Positions 1 to 6,575 are shown, numbered from the stretch's first letter. The stretch: 7,106 nucleotides of DNA from Lawsonella clevelandensis (GCF_003241315.1 NZ_QFOZ01000016.1:1-7106); one strand, 5' to 3'. Notes: generated from the letters alone by a model not told the origin. Numbers and translations: made by a program.

Positions 1-240
1 GCGGTGGCCTGAGAGGTAGTGGTCGTCCATCTGCCGGCTACCACGTTTGACTGTTTTCGCTCGTCAGAAGCGTTTCGTCACCGATCAGTGGACCTACTAT
101 GCAGAGAGTTTGAACTGTGGCTCGGCTGCACGAACCGCGTGTTCTCGCTTGTCGCGAGGGGTTTACCGGGCATCGAAGCGGCCACCGGAACCCTGTGTTG
201 TGGACTCTCGGGGTCAGTCTGTCCGCTCACTTGAGATGGC
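1..240. other. No recognisable gene
   Basis: I see no supportable gene in this stretch. The frames that stay open on either strand are short (about 65 to 71 residues on the plus strand), resemble no family I know, and lack a convincing ribosome binding site. A small perfect inverted repeat, CTCGC-N5-GCGAG, lies at 144-158 without a following T-run. Similarity to the recombinase scrap begins only around 241, so this segment may be unrelated DNA joined to it, possibly a decayed insertion sequence. That is inference. Confidence 0.4.
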
Positions 241-533
241 TTAACATTTCTGACCGACGCCGAAGTCTACGAACGCTGCGAAACGCCAACCGACGCCTTT
301 GCAACCAAGCCTTCTTCATCAAGATCTACATCGACGAAGACGACCAACTCCGCGTCGAGAACAACCGACCTTTCGAAATGCTCCTCGACCCTCAGATCAA
401 CGCCAACGCCCTCACCTGGGCCCAGAACGGCAACAAGGCCCGAATCGAAACTAAGGGGTTCGAGCCTTGTGCGTGGGGTTACTTAGACGTTCATTTTGAT
501 ACAAGGATCTGGGTGGGTGCACGGAGGGGCTAG
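241..533 (+). pseudogene. Serine recombinase C-terminal remnant, frameshifted
   Basis: This is a fragment of the extreme C-terminus of a large serine recombinase or phage-type site-specific recombinase. One frame reads LTDAEVYERCE from 250, and the next frame continues NANRRLCNQAFFIKIYIDED and on through VENNRPFEMLLDPQ. Restoring one A in the AAA run at 281-283 joins them as YERCENANRRLCNQAFF, which matches my memory of C-terminal tails of actinobacterial recombinases. Similarity fades after about 455; the frame then runs to a TAG at 531-533. The catalytic resolvase domain, recombinase domain and zinc ribbon are all absent, and in-frame stops such as the TGA at 232-234 precede it. It lies on the strand opposite to the two recombinases at 2402-5115 and has a different type of C-terminus, so it is probably a relic of a separate element. 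The family call rests on remembered sequence patterns, not on a search. Confidence 0.6.
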
Positions 534-542
534 GTGGGTGCA
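512..542 (+). repeat. 10-bp direct repeat, 21-bp period
   Basis: GGTGGGTGCA occurs at 512-521 and again at 533-542, start to start 21 bp, or about two helical turns. The pair ends about 35 bp before the -35 box of the ABC-F promoter. Such spacing would place two protein-binding sites on the same DNA face, so an operator or activator site is possible. This is inference; a pair of 10-mers can also arise by chance. Confidence 0.4.
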
Positions 543-576
543 TTGCATCCTGACAGGAGCGCCGGGTGAGTTCTGG

Positions 577-605
577 TTGACTACCAGCAGCGTGTTCGGT
601 ATGGT
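577..605 (+). promoter_or_regulatory. Probable promoter of the ABC-F gene
   Basis: TTGACT at 577-582 and TATGGT at 600-605 are separated by exactly 17 bp, a good match to a housekeeping sigma-factor promoter. Transcription would start near 612 and leave a leader of roughly 118 nt before the ABC-F start codon. No other recognisable gene lies downstream on this strand, so the assignment is straightforward. It is not experimentally shown. Confidence 0.55.
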
Positions 606-678
606 AGAGGATAGTTACGCGACAGCGTCCGTTCCAATTTCTGGGAGTGTGTTAATTCCGATGGTGCTGTGATCTCCG

Positions 679-719
679 TTCGGCTACGCCGAGAAGCGTC
701 CAAATGTTTCGACGGTTTT
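679..719 (+). promoter_or_regulatory. Leader hairpins before ABC-F, possible attenuator
   Basis: Two small stems lie in the leader. TCGGC (680-684) pairs with GCCGA (688-692) around a TAC loop. CGTC (697-700) pairs with GACG (711-714), and TTTT follows at 716-719. The second stem plus T-run sits just before the ribosome binding site, where an attenuator would be expected. Resistance-type ABC-F genes are often controlled by drug-responsive attenuation, which is why this is listed. The stems are short and the T-run has only four bases, so the call is weak. Confidence 0.22.
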
Positions 720-729
720 GGGGATCAAT

Positions 730-2427
730 ATGTCTGCTATCGAGGTAATCAATCTTTCTTTTTCATTTTCCGCTCAGCCACTCTTGGATAACGTTTCATT
801 CAGCGTTGGCGATAGCGAGCGCGCAGTACTTGTGGGGCCTAATGGCTCTGGCAAAACCACTCTCCTGCGCCTGATACGAGGAGAGCTAACCCCGGATCGA
901 GGACATATCGCCATCAGTGATGCAGGAGATGCAGGTTCTTGTCGCTTCCCTTATGTTCGTGACGCCACTGGCACAGTTCAGGACTATCTGGACGACGTGT
1001 TGGCTGGCCCATGGGAGTTGCTCACTCGCTTCGACCACGTGACGAAGCAACTATCGGCTGCCCAAAGTTCAGCGAGTCTCGCTAAAGAGTACGATCACAT
1101 ACTCACCAGTCTTACTCTGGCCGACGTATGGTCGCTCGAAGCTCGAATCGATGAAGTGTTAGCCGGTTTAGGTCTAGGCCAGCTGACCGGACGCGGTCGA
1201 CAGCGCGCACTCGGCTCACTCTCCCCTGGCCAGGCAGTGCGGCTCGAACTGGCAGGCATCATTATGGTCAGACCAGTAACTCTGGTCTTGGATGAACCCA
1301 CCAATCATCTTGATGACGAAGCCGTAGGCTTTCTGATCCAGCAAATAACAGATTGGCCGGGGCCAGTGCTCATGGCCAGTCATAATCGTGCGTTTATTGA
1401 AGAGACAGCCACGGTCATCTATGACCTCGATATTGCCCCGTGGCAGGCTTTGGCCACAGCTGAAGGAGAGGCTGTGTCTGGCGTGTACCGGTGCACTGGC
1501 GCCTATAGTGATTATCTTGGCGCCAAACAACACGCCCGCATGGAGCATCAAAAGCTTCACGCCACCCAGCAATCTGAAAAACGCGCGATTCGAAGTCATC
1601 GCCGTCGCAGCGAAGATATCGCTCGTGGTGGAGCGAAATTAGCGAAGGCGCAGGGCATGGCACGTAAGTTCTTCTCTGACCGGGCAGAAAAGACCGCGCT
1701 GCGACGCACGCGTAACGACGATCAACGCTTACACGATCTTGCTGAACATGAGGTGCGAAAACCCCGCAACTACCAACTTAAGCTCAACCTTCCACCAGTC
1801 GGCTCGCGTGGCGGGTTAGCCGTCACGGCACGAAGCGCCTTCATTCCAGGCAGGCTTCTCCCAATCACGTTCGACCTTGCCACGGGGGAACATTTAATAC
1901 TGACTGGCCCGAATGGAGCGGGGAAAACCACGCTCTTGAATTGGCTTGCTAGTGGGAAAACAACAATCGACCCTAGATCCGAAGCCAGCGGCACTATCTC
2001 TGTCAGCGGGCGGCTTGCTTACGTCCCACAGCGCCTACCACGCACAGGAGATTCCTACTTTCACCCAGAACATTGGAAAGACGGGATCAGAGAACTTGGC
2101 ACGGGAATACTCCACCCATCCATGTGGGCCACCCCAGTCGGCCAACTTTCAGATGGAAACCAGCGTCGAGCCCAGATCGCGTTAGCCGTGGCGCAGAAAC
2201 CCGAGATTCTTGTCATTGACGAACCAACCAACTACCTCGACCTCGCCACGCTTGAAGAACTAGAGGACGCGCTACGCCAATGGAACGGCACACTCATCAT
2301 CGCCAGTCACGACCGCTGGCTTATCAACCACTGGCAGGGAACACAAATCGAATTATGCCCCACAGATCCAGCGCCCGGATCACCGAATCCCCTCTTACTC
2401 GTTAAGAGCCGGTTCGAGCCGTGGTAG
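730..2427 (+). CDS. ABC-F ATPase, probable antibiotic-resistance (ribosome protection) type
   Basis: This is a 565-residue soluble protein with two ATP-binding cassettes and no membrane segments, the layout of ABC-F proteins, which act on the ribosome rather than as pumps. Cassette 1 has Walker A GPNGSGKT (36-43), signature LSPGQ (164-168), Walker B TLVLDEPTNHLD (184-195) and switch His218. Cassette 2 has GPNGAGKT (393-400), signature LSDGN (473-477), ILVIDEPTNYLD (493-504) and His527. Both catalytic glutamates (189, 498) are present. A basic helical linker (about 255-345) matches the tRNA-contacting interdomain arm. Oddities: cassette 1 has YVRD where a Q-loop glutamine is usual, whereas cassette 2 keeps VPQ, and the second signature is non-canonical. 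The ATG at 730 is chosen because GGGGA at 720-724 lies 5 nt upstream; an in-frame TTG at 718 lacks this. Overall layout recalls Streptomyces TlrC-like macrolide/lincosamide protection proteins. Substrate cannot be read from sequence, and a housekeeping role is not excluded. The gene has its own promoter and overlaps the convergent recombinase gene by 26 bp. Confidence 0.85.
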   Translation: MSAIEVINLSFSFSAQPLLDNVSFSVGDSERAVLVGPNGSGKTTLLRLIRGELTPDRGHIAISDAGDAGSCRFPYVRDATGTVQDYLDDVLAGPWELLTRFDHVTKQLSAAQSSASLAKEYDHILTSLTLADVWSLEARIDEVLAGLGLGQLTGRGRQRALGSLSPGQAVRLELAGIIMVRPVTLVLDEPTNHLDDEAVGFLIQQITDWPGPVLMASHNRAFIEETATVIYDLDIAPWQALATAEGEAVSGVYRCTGAYSDYLGAKQHARMEHQKLHATQQSEKRAIRSHRRRSEDIARGGAKLAKAQGMARKFFSDRAEKTALRRTRNDDQRLHDLAEHEVRKPRNYQLKLNLPPVGSRGGLAVTARSAFIPGRLLPITFDLATGEHLILTGPNGAGKTTLLNWLASGKTTIDPRSEASGTISVSGRLAYVPQRLPRTGDSYFHPEHWKDGIRELGTGILHPSMWATPVGQLSDGNQRRAQIALAVAQKPEILVIDEPTNYLDLATLEELEDALRQWNGTLIIASHDRWLINHWQGTQIELCPTDPAPGSPNPLLLVKSRFEPW

Positions 2428-3916
2428 TGCCGTCCTTGAGTGTGAGTTTGATAGCGCCGTCGTGGTTGACGGTGGTGTGATCGACGAGGGTGTTCCAGGC
2501 TTGGTCGGAGTATTCGAGTGGTGGTTGGGTGACAAGGTAGTCGCGTACTTCGATTGCTTGTGCTCGGCGGTGGCGCAGATCGTCGATCTGGTCGCTGATC
2601 CGTTGATGCTCGGCCTCAAGTTGGTGGTGCCGATCTTCAAGCTCGTGGTAACGGCGGTCGTAGTCGTCAGGGTCGTGGGCGGTCGTGGCTGCGGGGTGAT
2701 GAGTTGGTTCATCAGCGTGATGGTTTCTTCGATCCGCTCCCCCAGCGTGGCCTGCTTGGTTTCGAGCTCGCGGGTGTCGTAGACGGTTTCGTCGAGCAGG
2801 CGCATGGTGTCATCGAGCACGTCGTTGCCGGTGACCCGCTTAGCCAGGGCTGCGACGAAGAGATGTAGCGGCGGTATTTGCTGGTGGAGTGCCAGACTTT
2901 CCGCCCAAACCTCCCGCCGCAATCGGAGCAGGTGATCGTGTTGGCGAAGGGGTGGGTGTTGGAGGTGCCTTTGCCTGCGCGGCGGGCGAGTTCTGCTTGG
3001 ACGGTGTCCCAGGTGACGGGATCAATGATGGGTTCGTGGTTGCTGGTGACGTAGTACTGGGGTACTTCGCCTTCGTTGATTTTCATGGTTTGGTTAGGAA
3101 GTCGGTGGTGAAGCTCTTTTGCAGCAGCGCGTCGCCTTTGTATTTCTCGTTGGCAAGGATCGACCGCACAGTGGAGGGCGACCAGATTTGTTTGCCACGC
3201 GGGGTGGGGATGCCATCGGATGTGAATTCTTTGGCGATGGTTTGTGGGGTTGCGCCTTCGAGGAAGCGGGCATAAATACGACGGACGGTTGGTGCTTGGG
3301 TTTCGTCGATGGCGAGGTTGCCGTCTTCGCCTTTCTTGTAGCCGAGCAGGGACGCGTAGGGCACCATGATTTTCCCGTCGGCGAAGCGTTTACGGTGGTC
3401 CCAGGTGACATTCTCGGAAATGGAGCGGGATTCTTCTTGGGTGAGGCTGGACATGATGGTGATGAGTAGTTCGCCTTTGGAATCGAGTGTCCAGATGTTT
3501 TCTTTTTCGAAGTAGACCTCTACGCCTTTGTCTTTGAGCTGGCGGACGTGGATGAGGGTGTCGACGGTGTTGCGGGCGAACCGGGACACGCTCTTGGTGA
3601 GGATCAAATCGATTTTTCCGGCGAGGGTGTCGGCGATCATGGTTTTGAAGCCTTCACGGTGTTTGGTGCTGGTGCCAGTGATGCCTTCGTCGGCGTACAT
3701 GCCTGCGAATTCCCACTCTGTGCGGGATTGGATGTGGCTCGTGTAGTAGTCGATTTGTGCCTCGTAGGAGGAGGCTTGTTCTTCCATCTCGGTGGATACC
3801 CGCGCGTAGGCCGCTACCCTGCGCCGACGCCGAGTACCCTGCACCGTGGTGTGTCCGGGTATTTTTGTGGCTGGGATCGCGGTGACACGCTTGTTCCGAA
3901 TCTGCTTGGTGGTCAT
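2402..3916 (-). pseudogene. Serine recombinase 2, broken by two frameshifts and a deletion
   Basis: This is a large serine recombinase that would cut and rejoin DNA through a 5'-phosphoserine link. The first 277 codons are intact: basic N-terminus, resolvase domain with VAAYARVSTE (catalytic Ser41), GITGTS and TKSVSRFARNTVD, then the recombinase domain to LLQKSFTTDFLTKP and a TGA at 3083-3085. The next frame continues MKINEGEVPQYYV to the first zinc-ribbon cysteine pair (CSDCGG); one lost A at 3089-3091 explains the break. Near 2858-2866 the sequence jumps from SKYRRYI to LFVAALAKRV, losing roughly 25-30 residues with the second cysteine pair, and shifts frame. A third shift at the CCCC run 2693-2696 precedes a coiled-coil tail (YHELEDRHHQLEAEHQRISD) that ends TTTARTGS at the TAA 2402-2404. 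The ATG overlaps the stop of recombinase 1 (ATGA, 3913-3916), with GAGGA upstream. A truncated resolvase-domain protein could still be made, but site-specific recombination is probably lost. Confidence 0.8.
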
Positions 3917-5115
3917 ATCGCACTTTCCTCGTCCAGGCTCACCGCCACTGGCACTTCGCCGCTAATGGTGTGGATGGTGAGCGTACGATCGGGATTGACA
4001 ACGATTTTCACGAGGCGCGTCAGCGCATACTCGTCGTCCCAGTCGTCGAGGCCAAGCACGCGGGTGCAGATCTGGGTGAGATGGGTTTCTCGGATTTGTG
4101 GTGCCTGGCAGGGATTGCCTTTACCTTTGGTGGCGGTTTCGCACCACCAAAACTTGTAGGACGTGTGGCGGCGTGTCTTGGTGCGGCGGTGATAAAACCT
4201 GCTACAGACAGAGCATTCAATCCGAGAGGTGAGCCCGGTCGTTCTAGCTGACGGCGTGGCTCCACGTCCGAGATGTCTGCGCCGGGCGAGCTCGGCCTGG
4301 ACGGCGCCGAACGTGGTCTGGTCGATGATGGGCGGGTGGGATTCGTCGACGAGGTAGCGTGGCAGCTCGCCGGTGTTGGTATGACAGTTCAATTCTGCAA
4401 CGTTTGGCCGGTAATACTTTTGCAGGATTACGCGGCCGGTGTAGATTTCATTTTCGAGCCATTTGCGGATCGTCTTACCGCGAAACTTGGCTCCCCGCCT
4501 AGGCTTGACCCCTTCAGCATTCAACTGACTGATGATCTTGGCTTCAGTCTCGATGATAGCCAAGTCACTACCCACGTATTGGTAGCCGTAGGGTTGGCGC
4601 GAATGCATGAGCCCGTCGGCGTATTTCTTCCTTATCCCCCATTTAACATTCTTCGACATGGATCGAGATTCCTCCTGCGCAAACGATGCCAGCAGGGTCA
4701 GCAGGAGTTCACCGTCAGCGGTCGCGGTATCGATCTGTTCACGCTCGAAACGCACTGAGACGCCGAGGATTTTGAGTTCGCGGACGGCATCGAGCAGGTC
4801 GACGGTGTTGCGAGTCAGCCTGGATATCGACTTCGTCAAAATCATGTCGATGTCGCCGGAGCGGGCGGCGGCCATCATGGTCTGGAACCCCTCTCGACGG
4901 ACGGTACTGGTGCCGGTGATGCCTTCGTCGATGAACACGCCTGCATAGTCCCAACCAGGGGTGGATTGAATCAGATGAGAGTAGTACGACACCTGGGCGG
5001 CAATCGAAGATAGCTGGCGTTCGTGCTCGGTCGATACCCGCGCATACCCTGCTACTCGTAGCCGACGTGGCGTGGCGGGTCTAGGTGGGATAACTCGAAA
5101 ACTACGCGAGGTCAC
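3913..5115 (-). CDS. Serine recombinase 1 (resolvase/invertase family), short form
   Basis: This 400-residue site-specific serine recombinase is probably the partner of recombinase 2. The resolvase domain spans about 20-165, with catalytic Ser28 in YARVSTE and the active-site Arg motif TKSISRLTRNTVD (94-106). The recombinase domain follows to about 285, and a zinc ribbon uses Cys301, Cys304, Cys325 and Cys336. Two things are unusual. Around residue 194, AIIETEAKI runs straight into ISQLNAEGV, whereas recombinase 2 has about 16 more residues there (VRRIYARFLEGATPQT); this looks like an in-frame deletion in the recombinase domain. There is also no long coiled coil after the zinc ribbon, unlike recombinase 2. 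The GTG start at 5115 is the earliest in frame; purine-rich AAAGAGAAG lies just upstream. The stop overlaps the recombinase 2 start by 4 bp, implying coupled translation. Paired recombinases working together are known from CcrA/CcrB of staphylococcal cassettes. Whether this shortened copy is active is uncertain. Confidence 0.85.
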   Translation of the reverse strand: MTSRSFRVIPPRPATPRRLRVAGYARVSTEHERQLSSIAAQVSYYSHLIQSTPGWDYAGVFIDEGITGTSTVRREGFQTMMAAARSGDIDMILTKSISRLTRNTVDLLDAVRELKILGVSVRFEREQIDTATADGELLLTLLASFAQEESRSMSKNVKWGIRKKYADGLMHSRQPYGYQYVGSDLAIIETEAKIISQLNAEGVKPRRGAKFRGKTIRKWLENEIYTGRVILQKYYRPNVAELNCHTNTGELPRYLVDESHPPIIDQTTFGAVQAELARRRHLGRGATPSARTTGLTSRIECSVCSRFYHRRTKTRRHTSYKFWWCETATKGKGNPCQAPQIRETHLTQICTRVLGLDDWDDEYALTRLVKIVVNPDRTLTIHTISGEVPVAVSLDEESAI

Positions 5116-5171
5116 TCCCTGCTTCTCTTTCTTCTATGGCGACAGGTGTTTTGGTTGTATCCATCTACGCT

Positions 5172-5360
5172 CTAAACCTGAGTCTTATCCAGTCGAACCT
5201 GCAGCAACAATGCCCCCACTGGCGCGGTTGCTTCATGCCCGATCCGCGTAAGGATCACGTGGCTTTCGTTTGGGGTGAGTGCGCCGGTTTCGGTGAGCCG
5301 ATCAATAAAGGCGACCTGGCGGGCAAGATCGACTTCGGCATTGAACATGGCACCCGTCAC
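5172..5360 (-). CDS. Small SHOCT-like protein of the recombinase cassette
   Basis: This is a predicted 62-residue protein whose core, ARQVAFIDRLTETGALTP followed by NESHVILTRI, looks like a short SHOCT-type helical hairpin (leucine-rich helix, G-x-LT turn, second helix). Similar small SHOCT proteins sit between the zinc-finger HTH gene and the recombinases in related cassettes of Firmicutes, as I recall them. Its role is not known to me; an accessory or directionality function for the recombinases is only a guess from position. The GTG at 5360 is chosen because it overlaps the upstream stop as GTGA (5357-5360) and has GAGGTGG about 6 nt before it. An ATG at 5348, giving 58 residues, is the alternative but has only a weak binding site. 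The gene ends about 57 bp before recombinase 1, on the same strand. Confidence 0.6.
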   Translation of the reverse strand: MTGAMFNAEVDLARQVAFIDRLTETGALTPNESHVILTRIGHEATAPVGALLLQVRLDKTQV

Positions 5361-5764
5361 GGTCTGCCACCTCGGGTGCTGAAGCGGTGCCTGATATAGC
5401 AGGCATGCGAGCAATACTTACGGTGCTTGTTTCCGTAGGCCTCGAAGCTCTCACCGCAAGCAACGCAGGTGAAGGTGTATATTGCCCGCCGGTTGAGCCG
5501 TTCGGGGTGGGCGTGCCACCACGACAAACGACACACATCCGAACAGAACCTTTGCCCCGCCACCGCAGCTTCAAAATGCCCATTACAGTGTTCGCATGCC
5601 TTAGCAGGCTCAACATCAACCGCCGGATCGATGTTGATGTCAGCTCTGCGACAGATCGACTTCACCGTATTGCGCGACATGCCCAATCTGGTGGCGATCT
5701 GCCCATACGATGCGCCTCGGCATCGCAGCTCCACAACTCGCTCACGGGTAATCTCACGTGCCAT
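5357..5764 (-). CDS. HTH protein with two zinc knuckles, recombinase-associated
   Basis: This 135-residue protein probably binds DNA. A helix-turn-helix of the resolvase or sigma-region-4 type lies at about 18-40 (YGQIATRLGMSRNTVKSICR). Two repeated zinc-binding units follow: Cys57, Cys60, Cys74, Cys78 and Cys100, Cys103, Cys118, Cys122, each CxxC-x13/14-CxxxC with an FCS or YCS turn, resembling treble-clef fingers. RFCSDVCRLSWWHAHPERL and HRKYCSHACYIRHRF match what I remember of proteins encoded beside serine recombinases in Clostridia, often mislabelled as sigma-70 factors. The role there is uncharacterised as far as I know; regulation of, or assistance to, the recombinases is an inference. 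The ATG at 5764 has AGGAG 6 nt upstream (5771-5775), which is decisive against an in-frame start at 5818. It is the first gene of the minus-strand operon and overlaps the next by 4 bp. Confidence 0.75.
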   Translation of the reverse strand: MAREITRERVVELRCRGASYGQIATRLGMSRNTVKSICRRADINIDPAVDVEPAKACEHCNGHFEAAVAGQRFCSDVCRLSWWHAHPERLNRRAIYTFTCVACGESFEAYGNKHRKYCSHACYIRHRFSTRGGRP

Positions 5765-5823
5765 GACGCGCTCCTGCTCAATAGAAATAAGGTCTCTACT
5801 GACAGGGCTTCGACCCACCCCGA

Positions 5824-5847
5824 TTTATAACCACCACTGTCCTGGTG
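5824..5847 (-). promoter_or_regulatory. Possible -10 box and inverted repeat for the recombinase operon
   Basis: On the minus strand TATAAA reads from 5829 to 5824, about 60 bp before the HTH start codon. Directly upstream is the perfect inverted repeat CACCA-N6-TGGTG (5832-5847), a candidate operator. No good -35 hexamer lies 17 bp upstream (the bases there read CATCGC), so a promoter here would need an activator or another sigma factor. The call is weak but is the best start-site candidate between the terminator and the operon. Confidence 0.25.
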
Positions 5848-5856
5848 CGATGGGAA

Positions 5857-5903
5857 CAAAAATGGCCCCGCCACCACCTCATGTAGTGAGGCAGCGACGG
5901 GGC
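5857..5903 (-). terminator. Rho-independent terminator after the amidase
   Basis: On the minus strand GCCCCG (5903-5898) pairs with CGGGGC (5870-5865). An inner stem CCTCA/TGAGG (5891-5887 with 5881-5877) closes a 5-nt loop, and a six-base internal loop separates the two stems. TTTTT follows at 5862-5858. It lies about 30 bp after the amidase stop codon and before the HTH gene, so it should end lysin transcription and separate it from the recombinase operon. The plus-strand side has no T-run. Confidence 0.65.
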
Positions 5904-5932
5904 GAAACAGGACAGTTTTCATGAGTCTTGGT

Positions 5933-6532
5933 TTAGTGGCGGAGTTTTTCGTTGACCCGGCGCTGGACGGCGTCGTAGTTGGATCCGAGTCTGCGTCGGC
6001 GTTCGTTGCCGTTGCCGTATTCGCCGCGGATGACCGCGTCAGCGAGCGCGTCAATGTTCGGTGCCGGCTTCGGTGTGGGTGCGGGTTTCGGTGCCGGCGC
6101 GGGTGCGGGCGTGTTGCTGGTCATGTGGTCGTACCAGTACTGGGCGCGAGCCATATAGGCGGCGTGCTGAGTACCGGCCAGCGATGCTGGGCATTCGGTG
6201 GCTGAGAAGTTTTTGTGCCCGAACACGTTCTTACCCCAGGTAGGGCGGCCGAGCTTGTAATACCGACAGATCGCGGCCACCAAATGTGCGCCGTTGTCGA
6301 GGCAGGCGTCAGAGATTTTCCATGGGTTAGAAGAGGCGTCGGCGTGCTCGATACCAATGCTGGTGGTATTGGCTGCCCAGTTTCCGGCGTGCCAGGCGGT
6401 GTCGCGGTCCCACACGAGCTGCCCGATCCGCCCGGAGGTTTCTACCTGGTAGTGGGCGGAGGCGGGCCGGGTCTGCCACACGTCCCAGCACCCTTTGATG
6501 GTGAGGTTGCCGGCGTTGTGGTGGATGATCAC
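5933..6532 (-). CDS. Phage-type N-acetylmuramoyl-L-alanine amidase (endolysin), 5'-truncated
   Basis: This enzyme cleaves the amide bond between N-acetylmuramic acid and the stem peptide of peptidoglycan; such proteins are phage endolysins. From the GTG at 6532 it has 199 residues. The Amidase_2 fold shows IIHHNAG (first zinc His at 4), SAHYQVE (Tyr28), TAWHAGNW, SIGIEHAD, GHKNFSATECPASL (zinc His106 and Cys114). An Ala/Pro/Lys linker (about 141-158) leads to one CW_7 wall-binding repeat (159-197, NIDALADAVIRGEYGNGNER onward). No signal peptide is visible. The GTG codes for a residue inside the first core strand, and no good ribosome binding site precedes it. The frame continues upstream as GRSGHRIDK, which looks like genuine family sequence, then meets the tRNA 3' end and a TAG inside the tRNA with no other start. 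I infer that the true N-terminus was cut off, so the protein may be inactive or not made. Confidence 0.8.
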   Translation of the reverse strand: MIIHHNAGNLTIKGCWDVWQTRPASAHYQVETSGRIGQLVWDRDTAWHAGNWAANTTSIGIEHADASSNPWKISDACLDNGAHLVAAICRYYKLGRPTWGKNVFGHKNFSATECPASLAGTQHAAYMARAQYWYDHMTSNTPAPAPAPKPAPTPKPAPNIDALADAVIRGEYGNGNERRRRLGSNYDAVQRRVNEKLRH

Positions 6533-6549
6533 CTTGTCGATTCGGTGGC

Positions 6550-6575
6550 CGGAGCGTCCTTTGGTGGAGCATAGG
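6550..6575 (-). other. Candidate integration junction (att) at the tRNA-Ala 3' end
   Basis: Lysin-like coding sequence begins within a few bases of the encoded CCA of tRNA-Ala, and host-like genes lie on the other side. Tyrosine-integrase elements commonly insert at tRNA 3' ends and rebuild the tRNA, so this looks like one end of an integrated or partly deleted prophage. The matching repeat at the other end is not seen in the window. The serine recombinases here would not normally target a tRNA. Confidence 0.3.

Noticed and set aside
451..475. Possible tRNA T-arm remnant near GGGGTTCGAGCC
   Set aside because: The flanking bases do not form a five-pair T stem and no other tRNA arm is recognisable.
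601..672. 23-codon leader peptide starting at ATG 601
   Set aside because: Its start codon overlaps the predicted -10 box, so it would not be in the transcript, and it has no ribosome binding site.
718..729. TTG start for ABC-F at 718
   Set aside because: The ATG at 730 has GGGGA at the right distance; a TTG at 718 would place that binding site inside the gene.
2395..2700. Pro/Thr-rich C-terminal stretch in the recombinase 2 region
   Set aside because: It is an out-of-frame translation; the neighbouring frame gives the expected coiled-coil recombinase tail ending at 2402.
2889..4758. Long plus-strand open frames opposite the recombinases
   Set aside because: They are antisense shadows of the minus-strand recombinase genes in GC-rich DNA, with no family likeness or ribosome binding sites.
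5765..5818. Upstream start for the HTH protein at 5818
   Set aside because: AGGAG at 5771-5775 lies 6 nt before the ATG at 5764, and the extra 18 residues do not look like part of the domain.
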